Assembly: GCF_003573695.1 (NCBI RefSeq)
Contig: NC_039366.1
Location: 166,298,339 to 166,362,338, forward strand
Origin: Papaver somniferum
Lineage: Eukaryota > Streptophyta > Magnoliopsida > Ranunculales > Papaveraceae
Direction: 5' to 3'
Length of the DNA stretch: 64,000 bases
The position numbers were made by a program, and so were the translations under genes. Shown one piece after another: positions 46,551 to 58,348 of this stretch. Positions within the stretch are counted from its first letter, which is position 1; each line of letters begins with the position of its first letter. The notes under the pieces were generated by a model. It was not told the DNA's origin. It did no database searches and saw nothing but the letters and a program-made list of their open reading frames with translations.

Positions 46551-49500
46551 ATGGCAGACGGTACTAGATTGAGTAAATTGAATGAAAATCAGAAGAGATT
46601 CACTCAGGAATTACAGGAATTGCATGAAGAAGTTCAATCACTCCAATCTGTAAAAGAAGATGTAAAACTACTGAGAACTGATATGGCAAATCAATTTCAA
46701 CTTTTTCAATCTTATCTAGACAAGAAATTTCAAATGGTTTTCGATAAACCAGTTTTATCTCAAGGGTATAACCATGGCGGTGAGACTAATAATTCCTGGG
46801 AAGATGGTGAAGTACCAGATCTTTCGTCTAGTAACAACTTCCAGCATCACCAACTGGTTCATCATCATCTACTTATTCCAACAACAAAGATGGAGGATGT
46901 AATTGGCAACGAAAAATTTGTTGAAGACTCAGTTAACACAGAGTTGGTCACTGATTTCAACTGAAATTCGTCAACCCCATTGGAAGAAGAAGATGATGAT
47001 TCTCATGAACTGGAGTTGATTCCTCCATATTTCTTTGTTCAATCTGAAGATGTTGATTCGCTTACTGGTAGGAGTTTACCATTTGAAGAAGTTGAAACAC
47101 CAGAAAGAATTGAGGTCTCCAAGAATTTCATTACCCACCTCGATCTGAATTGTAATAATTCTCTTTATCTCCATTTGGATTTTACTCATTCCATATTTGA
47201 TCGTGGAAAATGGTTTGATGGGTCAGTTTTCTTTGATGATTACCTTGGAAGAATTGTTTATGAGTTTGTTATAAAACATAGGTATAAACTCAATTCGTTG
47301 TTTAGGAATTCAGTTGCAATGGTTTTAGTTCAGGATGGTTATAGTTATACTGGTGATGGACATTATCCGCTTGTTAAAATGCTTCAGTTGGGTATTATGT
47401 GTTTCAATGACAAATGTGTTATCAGTCACCAAATGGCTAGTGAGAAAGCTTCTCACCCTTGTTTCAACCATACAAGTAGAGTATTTGATCGTGGTAGAGC
47501 TGTTGCATCTGTTATGAGGTGTTTTTCTTGTGATGAAAATATTTCCAAATCCCGCATTACTTCTTGTTTGTTTGTTAGTGAACATGGGTACTGGTCAGCT
47601 TTGATGTTTAGTGAAGAAATTTTCGGTATGTTAGCTGAATATGGTGTTCCTGGTACTGCAGGACTATTGTGTGATAAAATCCCTGCGAGTACAGTTTGGT
47701 ATTTTCGGGGTGTTAGAGTTTATTACATCTTGCAGCTCAAAATGTGTAGAGTTTTTGATCGTGGAAAAGAATTTCAGTTTCCTAGGGGGTTATTTTCTTT
47801 TATTTGTGAATCTGAAGACTGTTTCAACGCAATTCCTTCTTGTATGATTGTTATTCTCGGGTATTGTTTCGATTTGCTATTTGGGTATTCAAGAGTGTCC
47901 TTCTTTGTTATAAATGGTGATAGTCGTGTTATTAGCCAGACATTTGATACCAGGACTCAACAACGAAGTATTTTCTGGACTAAGTTGATTCTTCAAGTGC
48001 CTAGACAAAGTGAGTATGGCAATGAACTAGATCGTCCTGCTAAGTTGCTTGCTGGTTTTCGATTCTGTTTTGCTAACTTATTTACCTTCGGCTTATGGAT
48101 TGTGAGACATGGTGGTGGTACTATCTGGCTCCTCATTGAGTTGCCTAGATCACTTAGATCTCTATATGGTTTTGATCAGTACAAATAAGAGAATAATTTG
48201 AAGTACAATACGGGTCCTGTAGAAGTATTTGTGATTATTTTTAGCTTATCGGCAGTTAAAGATGGTTTATCTACACTTGTCAAAAGCTTACTGTTGAGTT
48301 TATTGTATGAACCATGGTGGTGTTCCAGCAGAGTGGAATCATCTGAATGGGGAAGGGATAGCCTGAACAAGGTCGTAGAAAATGAGCCAATGGTGGGTGG
48401 TGCTCTACATAGTTCGGGCAGATTGCAAGACAAGATTGAACCAAAAGAGGTTGTGAAAGCCGTTGAAAAAGCCTTGTCTGCTATGGGAATAATGAGATCA
48501 TTTTTCTTCTCATCGATTATTGAATTCAATTTAGAAGTTGAAAATGATTCGTGGGTCCTAAAAGGAAATTCCAAACTAGTTCGACTGGACACGAGCGAAC
48601 TAAGAGAGATGGTGATGATAACGCTCTTGGTTACCATTGTTATGTTATTATTCGATTGCAACTATCCTCATTATGTAGATGACCTGGGAATTTATAGAAA
48701 TCCATATGGTGCTGGTGTATGTGATGAGAGACGAGAAGTGTCAGATTTTTCTTTAGGCCTTACGACTTATAAAAGAGAGTTATATAATGCAATGGCTGCT
48801 GATAGTGGAAAATTCTTTCGCAGTCAGTTGTGCTCTTTCATTGTTGCTCACATGGGCATTTGTAGTGAAGGTGTTGGAGCTCTGTATGTTGGACAATTAG
48901 AGGCGAAGGAGGAGAAGATTAAGGCATTTTTGAAATGTACTGTGATGGGTGTTTTAACCTTGACTGTTGTTCGCCAGTATTTCACTTGTCACACTCGAGT
49001 ATTAGGTCTGCTATTTCCAAACAACAATTGTTGCAGAGGAGTTGAAATTCATGAAGAGAGTCAAAGAGACATCCACAAAAGGTGATGGGGTTGTTTTCGA
49101 CGGCTTAGAGCATTTTAAGACACTATCCATAGTGAATGGTAAAAAGCTTGACTCACAGGCCATCAATGATATTTTTATCCTTCTCAGAAGAGACTGTCTT
49201 GCTGTGTTAGTTGTGAGAATTTGCTTGCGCCTACAAGTCTTTATGCACCTTAGTTGCTGGGGAGAAGTTAGTTGCTGGGGAGAAATGATGAGGATTCATG
49301 CTCAGACCACTACCGGTTATGGGAAGATATCACTTACACTCCAGAGTGCTGACACAATCAATTATCATCATGCTAATTTTAAAGTTATTATTTGTGGTGG
49401 AATAGTAATCAAGACTGACCCTGCCAGATGTGCTTCCACTAATACCTACCAAGCTATGATCAGCATTTTTGGTTTGTTCACCTTGGAATTTACACAAGGG

Positions 49501-49719
49501 CATAAGTTCGTCAGCTGCTGGAAGAGGAAAAGTGTAGTTCATCCATGTTGGCCACAACTGCAAACAGCTGGTAACCGCAAGAGGTCTCTTCCATGTAAAG
49601 TGGGATGCAACCTGGCACTTTTAGAGCTGATGTTATTGCCTCACTTGGTAAGTTCAGCAAGGGCGACTCATTATTGGTTTTTCTCGGCCTATTACACACA
49701 AATAAGTACTCATTCGTGA
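46551..49719 (+). pseudogene. E8 long ORF: coiled-coil N-terminus and FDRG-repeat region, broken
   Basis: ATG 46551 follows the primer site by 20 bases. Residues 1-60 form a charged coiled coil (KRFTQELQELHEEVQSLQSV) like the start of plant Ty3 gag. A TGA at 46962 and a TAA at 48186 interrupt one continuous frame that reaches 49085. A shift near 49042-49085 then opens a frame to 49719. The 402-residue stretch 46980-48188 contains FDRGK (about 47198), FDRGR (about 47486) and FDRGK (about 47753), spaced 270-290 bp. The rest is mixed hydrophobic with no domain I recognise. Total is about 1050 codons. Function is unknown. It replaces gag-pol in this family. Confidence 0.6.
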
Positions 49720-49817
49720 ACAAGCTGCAACAACAACTGTGTATCTCTTCCGCCCTGCTCATTCCATTTTCATATCTGCCATCCTTGAGGACAAGGATGA
49801 TTTGAAGGGTTGGGGAT

Positions 49818-50120
49818 TGTCATGTCCCATACCTTATAGGGTGTCATATCCCATATCTTATAGGGCACCCGTGTATAAGGGCACCCTGGGTGTAGTTAGT
49901 CTTAGTTACTTTTATCTCTTGTGCGTTTGGCACATATGCTGTGTCATTTCCCTAATAAGTAAAGAGTCTGTATTCCCTGTGGAGGATTATCGAATAAAAT
50001 TATTGTTTTTGTGAGTTTATCTCCTCCGCATCTCTGAGGTTGGTTTTACACTAATCTTTACAGTGTAGATCCTGTAAGATTGAACCCCTAATTTAGCTTT
50101 TTGTAGTGTAGATCACTACA
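49818..50120 (+). mobile_element. E8 3' LTR
   Basis: The 303 bp LTR lacks the MITE. It is preceded by CTTGAGGACAAGGATGATTTGAAGGGTTGGGGAT, whose TTGAGGACAAGG and purine tract match the terminal module of E3. Confidence 0.9.
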
Positions 50121-50125
50121 TAAGT

Positions 50126-51814
50126 GTGTCATTTAAAACACACCACAATGTGGATGACTAGTTGATTTAAAATATTCTTTACCTCCTGAAAGGAAGAGCC
50201 AGTCACAATCATTAAAAGATAGTGCTCTCAAAGAGACTATCAGTGGAAGATCTAATTTCCCTAAGTATAGTTCTCTTAATAAGAGAATGTATCTGCAAAG
50301 ATTGTGGAGCCTCAAATGAGAGGATTTCCTTAAGGCATGCATGAAATAGAGAAATTTGTGATCATAATCTAATGATTGTTGATGATATAGTCAAAGTATC
50401 CACTGATACCGCAGTAGATGTTATTGGTTTTAAACCACTCTTTATGGGAATGTCATCAAAGGTATGGTTAAACCAAGAGAGATCGAAGAAGGATAAAAGA
50501 TTTCTTGCAAAATGCATAACATTAGTACTGCTGCCCGAACACTCCATAATATGAGCCACTCTTAGCCTCAGGTGGGTGTTTGCAGTTCCGACATCCGATA
50601 ATGTAACCCCTAGTGGCTACAGGTGGATGTATGTGCATAGTGAGAAAAGTAAAGTCAACTAATGGCACAAAGTCTTTTACAGAAACCTGAGATGGATTAC
50701 AAAAGAAACATATTCCATGTTATGGATGCAACTACCTCTTTGGTATTTGTCTGACAGTCTTTAAGGACTCGACATGCATCTAGAAGATGTGGTTATTGCG
50801 AATCTGTATGGAGTACATATAACTGCATATAAATTCCTGAAGGTTTTTACTTATCAGTAGAATTACCATGTCATGTGCATTTGCTCAATAAGGACGAAAA
50901 TGGTCAATCGTCTAAGTGAATGCTTATATTGTCCATGGATATGTAAACCATCTCATATACTCATAAATTGTGCATTTACTTGATTTTATTCAAGCAAAAT
51001 CTACTTGATTGGAACTCCTGAACAGTTCTCCAGAGCACAAAAATGCTTTAAGCAGGAGTTCGAGATGAATTCTCGGTAAAACAAGGTCTTAATTTGTTGG
51101 TTGGGCATTGTAGATGGAAGTCCATTAATTTCGTCAACCTTAAAGGTTTAAACATGTTTAAATAGACAAGCTGGCACAGTTGCAGCTACGCGATCTCTTA
51201 CTTTGAAGATTGATCGATCGACATCTCAACAAAGGATATGTATCATTATGTGGTTTATATTACACGAAACATGTGTAAAAGGTACATTGGATGAAATATG
51301 CCTGATATTGGGTTTGTAGTAAACATGTAAGTCTGGCTCTGTCCCAGTACCAATATCGAGACATTGGTCCGAAGAAAACTTCTTCATCTTCGTGGTACCA
51401 TTAAGCTTGATCTTTTACATGGAAAGATCGCTGAATGTCTCCCACAGAAAAAACCAATCAGACTGTTTAAGTTTTGATTTTTGACAGGTTTGTTAGAGCA
51501 GCTAAACATTTTCCTAGCTAATAGTAGAGGATATTTGTTTATCCTCCTATCGATTATGATTGTTTAGACAAAGCTAGTTGAGAATAAATGGTTGAATCAA
51601 TCAGATGATCGTTACGAAATTGCACAGAGTAAAACAGGACCAAGTTCCACAAGTAAAGGAAGTTACTGAAGACATTAAAAGATGGTTCGTGGTCTCTATG
51701 CAGTATTATAAGGCACAATGATCAACTGAGAAGGCTCCTCATCATGGGGAGTAAATACATGGAAGACTATGTATATGGGCGCATTGGACATTACGCCGTG
51801 TACTATTTTTTCTT
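50126..51814 (+). pseudogene. E6 pol remnant (copia RT region), decayed
   Basis: The sequence TTCGAGATGAATTCTCGGTA and AAACAAGGTCTTAATTTG near 51058-51098 resembles the copia RT segment around FEMxxLGKxxFCLGL. Stops occur in every frame. The minus-strand frames here show no domain. Confidence 0.45.
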
Positions 51815-52335
51815 AGTCAAGGTTTTGTCCCACTGGGTTTTTCTTGTCAAGGTTTTAACGAGGCATGCGAGTCCAGTGATATCCACAGTTCGACAAGTTG
51901 AACTCTTTTTCCTTCGTCTTGGTTTTTATCCCTATGGGTTTTTCCGGACAAGGTTTTAACGAGGCAACATCTGCGGGTTTATCATTGTTCTGAGAACTCA
52001 TGTTTTCCTACATCAGGTTTTGTCTCTATGAATTTCCCTGACAAGGTTTTTAATGAGATAACAACTCAGAACGGTGACCACCATATAAAGAGATGTATAT
52101 CCATAGGGTTTCTTGAGGTGCGGTTATCAGATAATCGTCAGTATTACTTGGTTTAGGTTTTTACCACATGATTTTTTTTCCTGACAAGATTTCAACAAAG
52201 CGAATGAGCAGTTTCGTCAATATTGACATGATCTTCCGGCACTGAGGATTTTTATGGTGAAGCTTGAAATATTGCGTCATATAGTTGGACCAGTTTTTAT
52301 CCCGTGAAATTCTAGAACGACTCGGGACAACATAT
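51815..52335 (+). repeat. Four to five degenerate tandem repeats before E6 3' LTR
   Basis: Units contain GTTTTGTCCCACTGGGTTTT, TGACAAGGTTTTAACGAGGCA and variants at about 51822, 51918, 52012, 52148 and weakly 52283. This repeat type is familiar from the 3' untranslated end of many plant copia elements. Confidence 0.8.
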
Positions 52336-52359
52336 ATGAAATGGTGGTCCACGGAGGAG

Positions 52360-53098
52360 TGTTATGTGAAAATGTTCTTGGTAGATGGACCACCATTATC
52401 CCCTATCAAGTGCTCGAGCAGTGGTTATCTAGCAACATAGTTTGATTTCATTTTCACCGGTTTGACAAAGTCAAAAGATTGTACCAAACGTGCGCTATCT
52501 AGTTTTTGATAAGGGATATACTAGATTGGCATTAACTAGTAGTTAACACCTGTACGAACATGTGGCTGTTTTACATCTTCCCCTCTCGACTATAAATAGC
52601 CACAAAATGTGCTACATCGATGTAGCAAGAAAAGAGCATAAGCTTTGCTAATAAATCTAACAGAGGAATGAATCTCTCATTTACGTCTTGGTTTGTTTCC
52701 TTTTTAACAATTAATGGCTTTTTCTAGCTGTATAAGGTGTAGTATACCTAGCATATATTCTCTCCGTTACTTTTTAATAGGCTGGTTTTGTTTCTAGCGA
52801 AAATTAAGGAAATTAAGAAAACTAATCATTGAAAGTGGTCCTCATGGTACTTGTCAATAAAAGAAGTGAAGTGAAATGTCCCCATGATACTTGTTAGCAA
52901 AAGAAGTATAGTGAAATGGTCCACATGACATTTGTCATCAAAAGAAATTAAGAGAAAAGTGGTCCATGAAAACTAAAGTAACATTTGACTTTCCAAATTA
53001 GGAAACCAGCCTATTTTTTTGAAACATTTATTTTAGGAAACCAGCATATTAAAAAGGAACGGAGGGAGTAAGATTATGTGTATCTATAAAGATTTACA
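52360..53098 (+). mobile_element. E6 3' LTR (with Stowaway-like MITE)
   Basis: It runs TGTTATGTGAAAATG...GATTTACA with TATAAATA at 52591. It lacks the hAT MITE of the 5' LTR but has a different insertion at 52758. Confidence 0.88.
52758..53068. mobile_element. Stowaway-like MITE, 311 bp
   Basis: Ends are TTCTCTCCGTTACTTTTTAA and its inverted partner TTAAAAAGGAACGGAGGGAG, with TA duplications. The E6 5' LTR retains the empty site GCATATAAGATTATG (about 40220). The interior has three about 55 bp repeats with GAAATGGTCC/AGTGGTCC and TTGTCAWYAAAAGAA motifs. Confidence 0.92.
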
Positions 53099-53498
53099 GT
53101 AGTAAGCGTAGTTTCTATTATTTTTGTTTCTTTTATCTTTGGATGTGCATCTATTTACAGGGGGTTAGTCCTCGAATGAGTTTCGTGGAGTTGAGTGTAT
53201 TTTAAATCTTGGGGATTTTGAGAGAGTTTGAAAGAGTGTAGGGAGTTTGAGAGATTTAGGTGTTTTTGAGTTCAGGGAGTTTGGGGGAGTGTAGGGAGTT
53301 TGAGAGAGTTTATTAGAGCGAGTTTGGGGGAGTTTGAGAGAGTTCACTCCTAACTCATTCTCTTTTAAGAAACAATAAACCCTCATTTGCAAATAAAAAT
53401 GATCTTTAATCAAAAGAAAAAATAAAATAAAAATGATCCTATGTCTATATCAATAGTATGTTATTGTTGCGCAACGAGATAATTTTTTTCCCTTCATT

Positions 53499-54691
53499 TT
53501 AACGGTCTCCATACAATTCTAACTCCCTTTGTTCACGAACATTTTTCCACGTATCATCCGCTATACTCTTTCTCCATGCATTAGCTTCTTGACGTTGTTG
53601 TTCTTGAGTTTGTTGTGTCAAAACTTCATCGTCATTTACAAGCATCGATGGATGGCTATCTTCCTCTTCCTCGACTGGAAACTCATCTGAACGGAATTCT
53701 TTTCGCAAGAAGTTGTGTAAGCCTGCACAAGCTGTCACTATCACCGCTTGCACTTGATACGGAAATGGAGGTTGAGACTTAAATATCAAGAAACTAGACT
53801 TACAAACACCAAACAATCTTTCAACTACATTCCTCAAAGAAGCATGACGCAGGTTAAATAATTCTTCAACCTTTTTCGCATGATTATCCGTACCAGAAAA
53901 TTCTTTCAAATGATAACGTTGGCCATGAAATGGTGTTAAACAATATCGCCGGTTTGCAAACCCACCATCCCCCAAGTAATATTTACCTGAATAAAACACA
54001 AAAATAAAACTTCGTCAAGTAGAACCCAAATATAACTTAACCAAAAAATCAATACTTCACATTAGATAAAAGTAAAATTACCTTGCGGTATTTTCGGTCC
54101 ATTTCTTTTTGTCATTCCGTCGTTAAGTATTTTCGAATCATGAGCAGACCCTTCCCATCCACTGAGCACGTATATGAACTCCAAGTCGAAGTTGCAAACC
54201 GCTAACACATTTTGAGATGTAATTCCATGTCGATTCCGGTAAATGGTTGCATCTTTTTTCATCACCATTGCTGGAATATGTGTACTGTCCATAGCTCCAA
54301 TACAATCCTTAAAGTAAGGGTAAAATCGTGTACTCTCTCGAATTTTAGTTGGAGTTGCACTTGTTGGCTTAGCCATCATCTTCGGGGCTATAGCATTTAA
54401 AGCTCGCAACATCCTATTGAAGTTTTTACTAACTGTCCACCGAGAGCGACCAAATGTGTCACGTATTCTGCAATATCGTGAACTTTGGCCAACAATGAGT
54501 AAAAATGTACCAAGCATTTCTTCAATAGAAACACATCTTGTATCACGTAATGATGTAGTTTCTCGAATGATACAACATAGTTTTAAAAAAATATCAAGGT
54601 ACATCCTATAACTTCGTCGAAAGTCTTCTGGGTCTTCACGCAAAACTCTCCTTATATAGTTATACCCAAATAAAGTAACCGGGCGTCTCAT
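53499..54691 (-). CDS. PIF/Harbinger transposase (DDE_Tnp_4/HARBI1-like), two exons
   Basis: Exon 1 is 54691-54082, exon 2 is 53986-53499, and the 95 bp intron has GT (54081) and AG (53987). The splice restores PQ|GKYYLGDGGF. The product is about 372 residues. The DDE triad is visible: D in GAMDSTHIP, D in SAHDSKIL and E in RNVVERLFG. An upstream helix region carries YRMYLDIFLKLCCIIRE. The enzyme cuts and joins transposon ends. The same frame extends upstream through an acidic stretch to ATG 54892, interrupted by TAA at 54698-54700. Either translation starts at 54691 or the N-terminus is lost to a nonsense mutation. The tail has QTQEQQRQEANAWRKS. It is probably a formerly active transposase. 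Confidence 0.88.
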
Positions 54692-54697
54692 TGGTCT

Positions 54698-54898
54698 TTA
54701 AATACACTGACTTTGCATGTATTGCAATTGCTTAATTATATCCATCAACCATGAATGCACTGCTGAAAGTATATTCAAAAATATGGATAGTTCAAATTCA
54801 TTATTGCTGCTTACCTCTTCATCATTACTGTTTTCTTCTTCTGTATCGAAGGCTTGATCTTCACTATCAGTAGATAAATCCAAATCAGACATGTTCAC
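54698..54898 (-). pseudogene. Acidic N-terminal extension of the transposase frame, ends in stop
   Basis: This 66-residue acidic stretch (MSDLDLSTDSEDQAFDTEEE) is in the same frame as the transposase and separated from it by a single TAA. Acidic N-termini are common in plant PIF transposases, so it may be the true start. Confidence 0.5.
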
Positions 54899-55189
54899 CT
54901 AAAAAGATGATAAAAGTTTTTTTTTTTTAGTAGAATCATCATTATCTCAAAATAAAAAATGTATATGTGTATAGAAAATAAGCATATAGAATATAAAGTT
55001 CATAAATTCAATATCATAATAACCATAAAGATGTCAATCCATAACAATAAGTAGCGATCAATCCATAACCATAAAGTCTCAACTAGGAGAAAATAAAAAT
55101 TAAATACTAATAGTTACGAAGCAAAACGACCAAATGTTGTAACTCTAAAATCCCATTACGCCTAACAGAAACTTGCAAAGATGACAGGT

Positions 55190-56487
55190 TTATGCTTTTA
55201 ACTTTGAACCAATCCACAACTTTCTCTCTTCAGGAGTAAAACGTATGAATAAGTTCTTCTTGTGATTGTTTTCCAACATTTCAATTACTTTCAGCTTATC
55301 TTCCAAAGAAATTTCATTCATGCCATAAAAAAGATCCCATACTTCGTTATCTTTCTTATCCTTATCAAGTCTGCGCATTTCCTTTCCAATTTTGCGATCT
55401 TCTTTCTCTTTCGCAATAAGAGCATGCATTGACTCAATAGAAGAAGCAATCGATGAACTGTTGGCAATCAATTTCTGTAGGTAATCAGACTGCTCAGTAG
55501 GAGTAGTTGATGTAGAAGAGTCACTAATATCACACCTTGGTCTTTTCCTTGGTACCGCTTTTCTGACAGGAATTTTCTGTGTGTTCATATCTTGAGTTTC
55601 ATCTTTACCTTGTTCATCATTTTCCTCTGAGAAATATCCCACATATAATACGTTAAAAGCTCTATCATATTGCTCTCGTTGAGTATCATCAACATCTAAG
55701 TAATCATCTTGTTCATCTTCTTCATCTTCCTCATTACGTGTTCTAGCACTTGTACCCTCATGGGTAAGATCAACTGTAACTTTTTCAGATGCACATTTAT
55801 TCCCAAAAAACAATAAGCAAGTCACCATAGTCTCTACCATTTTCCTCCCTTAGGTGAGTTTGCTTTGTATGACTCTGTTAACACAAAAAAGAGAGAGGAT
55901 AAAGCATGAATTAGAACTCTGCATAAATTAGAAGAAAAAAAATCAAACTCAGTTGTCGGCAAATAACACATACATACCTCAAAGTAATTGTTCCACATCT
56001 CGTCGGATCCAGTAATCATCTTGTTACCGTCATCCCAACCGAATCCAGAAATACAAGATTTAAACAAATCCTGGTATTCACCAAATCTTTTCTTGAACCA
56101 TCTATATTTCCCTTTAAAGTTCTCATAAGATTTGTCACAATTACATGCTTGGTTAAGTTTTGGAAGTATCTTTTCTACCACTAGTCTCTTAGTAAAACAT
56201 CCATTAGTGTCTTTCTTCTTATCAAGTGTAACTTCTACTAGCAGTTCCAATAGTTTCCCAGTCTCTCGTGCTGTCCATTGTTTGTAATTCGTATCTGTAT
56301 CCGTTTCCGTATTCTTATTCTTCCTAACATTCTTTTTCTTCTTGTTGTTTTCAGAAGGTTGGCTAGAGCTAGAACTGTCAATTCTATGGTGTAACAAGTT
56401 AGCTATATTAGTACTTATACTAAGACTAGAACTTAACAAAGCAAGAAAGAAAGTAAAAACTGAAAACTCAAACACAGATCCAAACAA
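55190..56487 (-). pseudogene. PIF/Harbinger ORF1: Myb/SANT-like DNA-binding protein, one frameshift
   Basis: This partner protein helps the transposase bind DNA and enter the nucleus in this superfamily. It has a poly-Ser/Lys stretch, then a Myb/SANT-like domain (WTARETGKLLELLVEVT...GKYRWFKKRFGEYQ...SGFGWD) ending NNYFE. An intron 55977-55875 (GT-AG, 103 bp) follows. Exon 2 shows THLREENGRDYGDLLIVF, then a run of six A on the plus strand (55805-55810) shifts the frame; a run of five would restore it. The rest is open to 55190 with an acidic DEEDEQDDYLDVDD block and a Lys/Leu-rich tail (LIAKEKEDRKIGKEMRRLDK). The start is uncertain because the first about 40 residues look like noncoding leader. 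Confidence 0.8.
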
Positions 56488-58326
56488 AAAAGCAACAAAA
56501 AACCTCTGTTAAAGAACCAAAGCTCTGTACAGAGTGAAACAGAGGATATCATAGGGAAAAATTAATCTCATATTTATTTACTGTCGCATCATTTTTCATA
56601 AACCAGAATTAATGTCAAGGATAGGTAGATGTAAGTTAATGTGAATGGTAAAACAAGAAAGCTAAAAACGGAGCTGAATCTTCATCTGAGCACTAAAAAT
56701 GGAACACGCAAGAATAAGAATGCATTATGAGGATCACCAGGACAATTTCGGACCTAGAATGACATTTTGTGGCTGTAACAAGACAGTCATGAACCTCAAA
56801 ACATAAGGTACTGACTGCTAGACTTTTGCTTCTTTATAGTCAGTCATGTGACCAGCACACGATACCCATCACAACAATTTATACTCCAAGTCTCCAACAA
56901 ATTATGAAACCAAAGCAAAGCAAATGTATTGTACAGTATTAGTTAGGGCATGTGACAAGACCAGAAGATTAACCAGTAGTAAATCACAGTGTAGTTGGTG
57001 AAGGGGCATGTGACAAGACCAGAAGTATGCCTAATTCTACATTACTCACTCTGTTGCACATATCAAAATCATCATTGCTCATGGCAACCTACAGAGAGCA
57101 TTCCTGTAAAAGAGATTGTTTATTAAATCCTAAATTTTATACTGTCAAATTATGTACATACACAAGTTTCTATCGATCCATTTTGTGGTTATCCAACAAC
57201 AGAAGAATGACAAATATTTAACAGCAACAGGGTACAAATTTTTAGCATAATAGTTAAGACTCCCATCAGTATAAACAGCTAACAGTAGATAATATCAGAC
57301 AAGTCCTGGTAAGTGTTAATACCTAAAGTGCTTGTGAGATCGAACTTATTCTTTTATTATGTCACAAACAGAAATGAGGCGTGTTAACTCAATGCTGCAG
57401 AAGTTATGCCTAATTCTCGATACTAAATGTGACCTGTGTAAGAGTCGGAATGCAAGTTACTTGCGAAGGGGGAAGACCTGAGCACGGTTAGCACATTTCT
57501 ATTTTCGACTAAAAACATTACACACTTGGTGGAATGCTAGAGCTAGACAACAACGTGTACTTGTTCCTGGGTCCGTCCATACTATAGAGGTAAAAGATTG
57601 TGTTGATCTTTTGTGTAGATTTTTTTCCAATGTTAAGATGTATGATGATGGGTTTTCTTACTCTAATAAACAGCATCAGGAGCAATATCATACTCATCAG
57701 GTTAAAATCAATTCCACAAAAGAGAAAAAAAAATGTAACATACTCAACACAGTAGTATCAACATAATCAAGACAACATACCCAGATTAAAGATAAATAAA
57801 CTTTTCAAACAATTTTTTTTTTCTTTTTCTGATTGATGTTGGTGATGATTGAGACCCTAATAAAAATATGTGAAGAACAACAGGGTTTTTGACTGTGAAG
57901 AACAGGGTTTTCACTTTTACGGATAAATCCCAAAAACTGATATGAATAAACAATCAAAACAAACCATCAGGGCGATTAAAGAAGAAGAAGAAGAAAAAAA
58001 AAGAATACCTGAAAGCTGAAGCGTTTTCTCCTTCTCCTATTTTTCTCTGACCAAACTTCCTTCCAAATCTCTACTTTTTGGAGAGATTTGTAGTGAGGCA
58101 ATTTTACACCATGAACTCCCCCCAGCTCCCCAAAACAGCCAACTCTCTAGTTTTCTAGGGTTTTACCACTAACAGGGAGTTCAAGGATTTTCGTCAAACT
58201 CCCCCACGACTAACGGGTGTTTTTTAGGGAGTTCGGGAGACTCTTCTAAACTCTCCCACGACTCGGGGGATTTTGAGAGACTCTTCCGAACTCCCCACGA
58301 CTAACGAGTAAAAACCCAACTCCCCC
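56488..58326 (-). other. PIF/Harbinger 5' leader and intron region
   Basis: No coding exon is recognised. A splice donor CTTTCAG|GTATTC at 58008/58007 suggests a noncoding first exon near 58080-58008 spliced to ORF1. A direct repeat GGGCATGTGACAAGACCAGA occurs at 56947 and 57004. An unexplained GC-richer stretch lies at 57420-57600. Confidence 0.45.
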
Positions 58327-58348
58327 AACTCCCTCGAGGACTAGCACC

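Larger units (their letters stand above)
45795..50120 (+). mobile_element. E8: non-autonomous LTR element with unfamiliar ORF
   Basis: LTRs are 45795-46514 and 49818-50120 (TGTCAYG...CACTACA), with perfect TAAGT duplications (45790-45794 and 50121-50125). The 5' LTR is longer only because it holds a 414 bp MITE. A methionine-tRNA type primer site and a polypurine tract (AAGGGTTGGGGA) are present. The internal about 3.2 kb encodes a long broken frame with no protease, RT or integrase. Confidence 0.92.
39466..53098 (+). mobile_element. E6: old Ty1/copia element with two nested LTR insertions
   Basis: LTRs are 39466-40254 and 52360-53098. After subtracting one MITE from each (with duplication) they are 424 and 426 bp. 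The flanks GTAAC (39461) and GTAGT (53099) are a decayed duplication. A primer-like site ACGTTATCGGCACGA follows the 5' LTR, and a purine tract CACGGAGGAG precedes the 3' LTR. The internal region is decayed copia sequence, interrupted by a solo LTR and E8. Confidence 0.85.
53161..58348 (-). mobile_element. PIF/Harbinger transposon, nearly complete
   Basis: It spans 5.2 kb between inverted ends GGGGTTAGTCCTCGAATGAGTT (53161-53182) and a partner at 58327-58348, 18 of 22 bases matching. It encodes both proteins typical of the superfamily, transposase and Myb/SANT-like, both on the minus strand. Subterminal regions (53190-53350 and 58100-58325) are packed with GGGAGTT(T)G / CAACTCCC repeats in opposite orientation. 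The 3 bp target duplication is not clear (CAG/GAG rather than the expected TWA), so exact ends may be off by a few bases. Confidence 0.88.

Noticed and set aside
46980..48188. 402-residue ORF as an ordinary host gene
   Set aside because: It lies between the LTRs and target duplications of E8 and continues the frame that starts after the E8 primer site.
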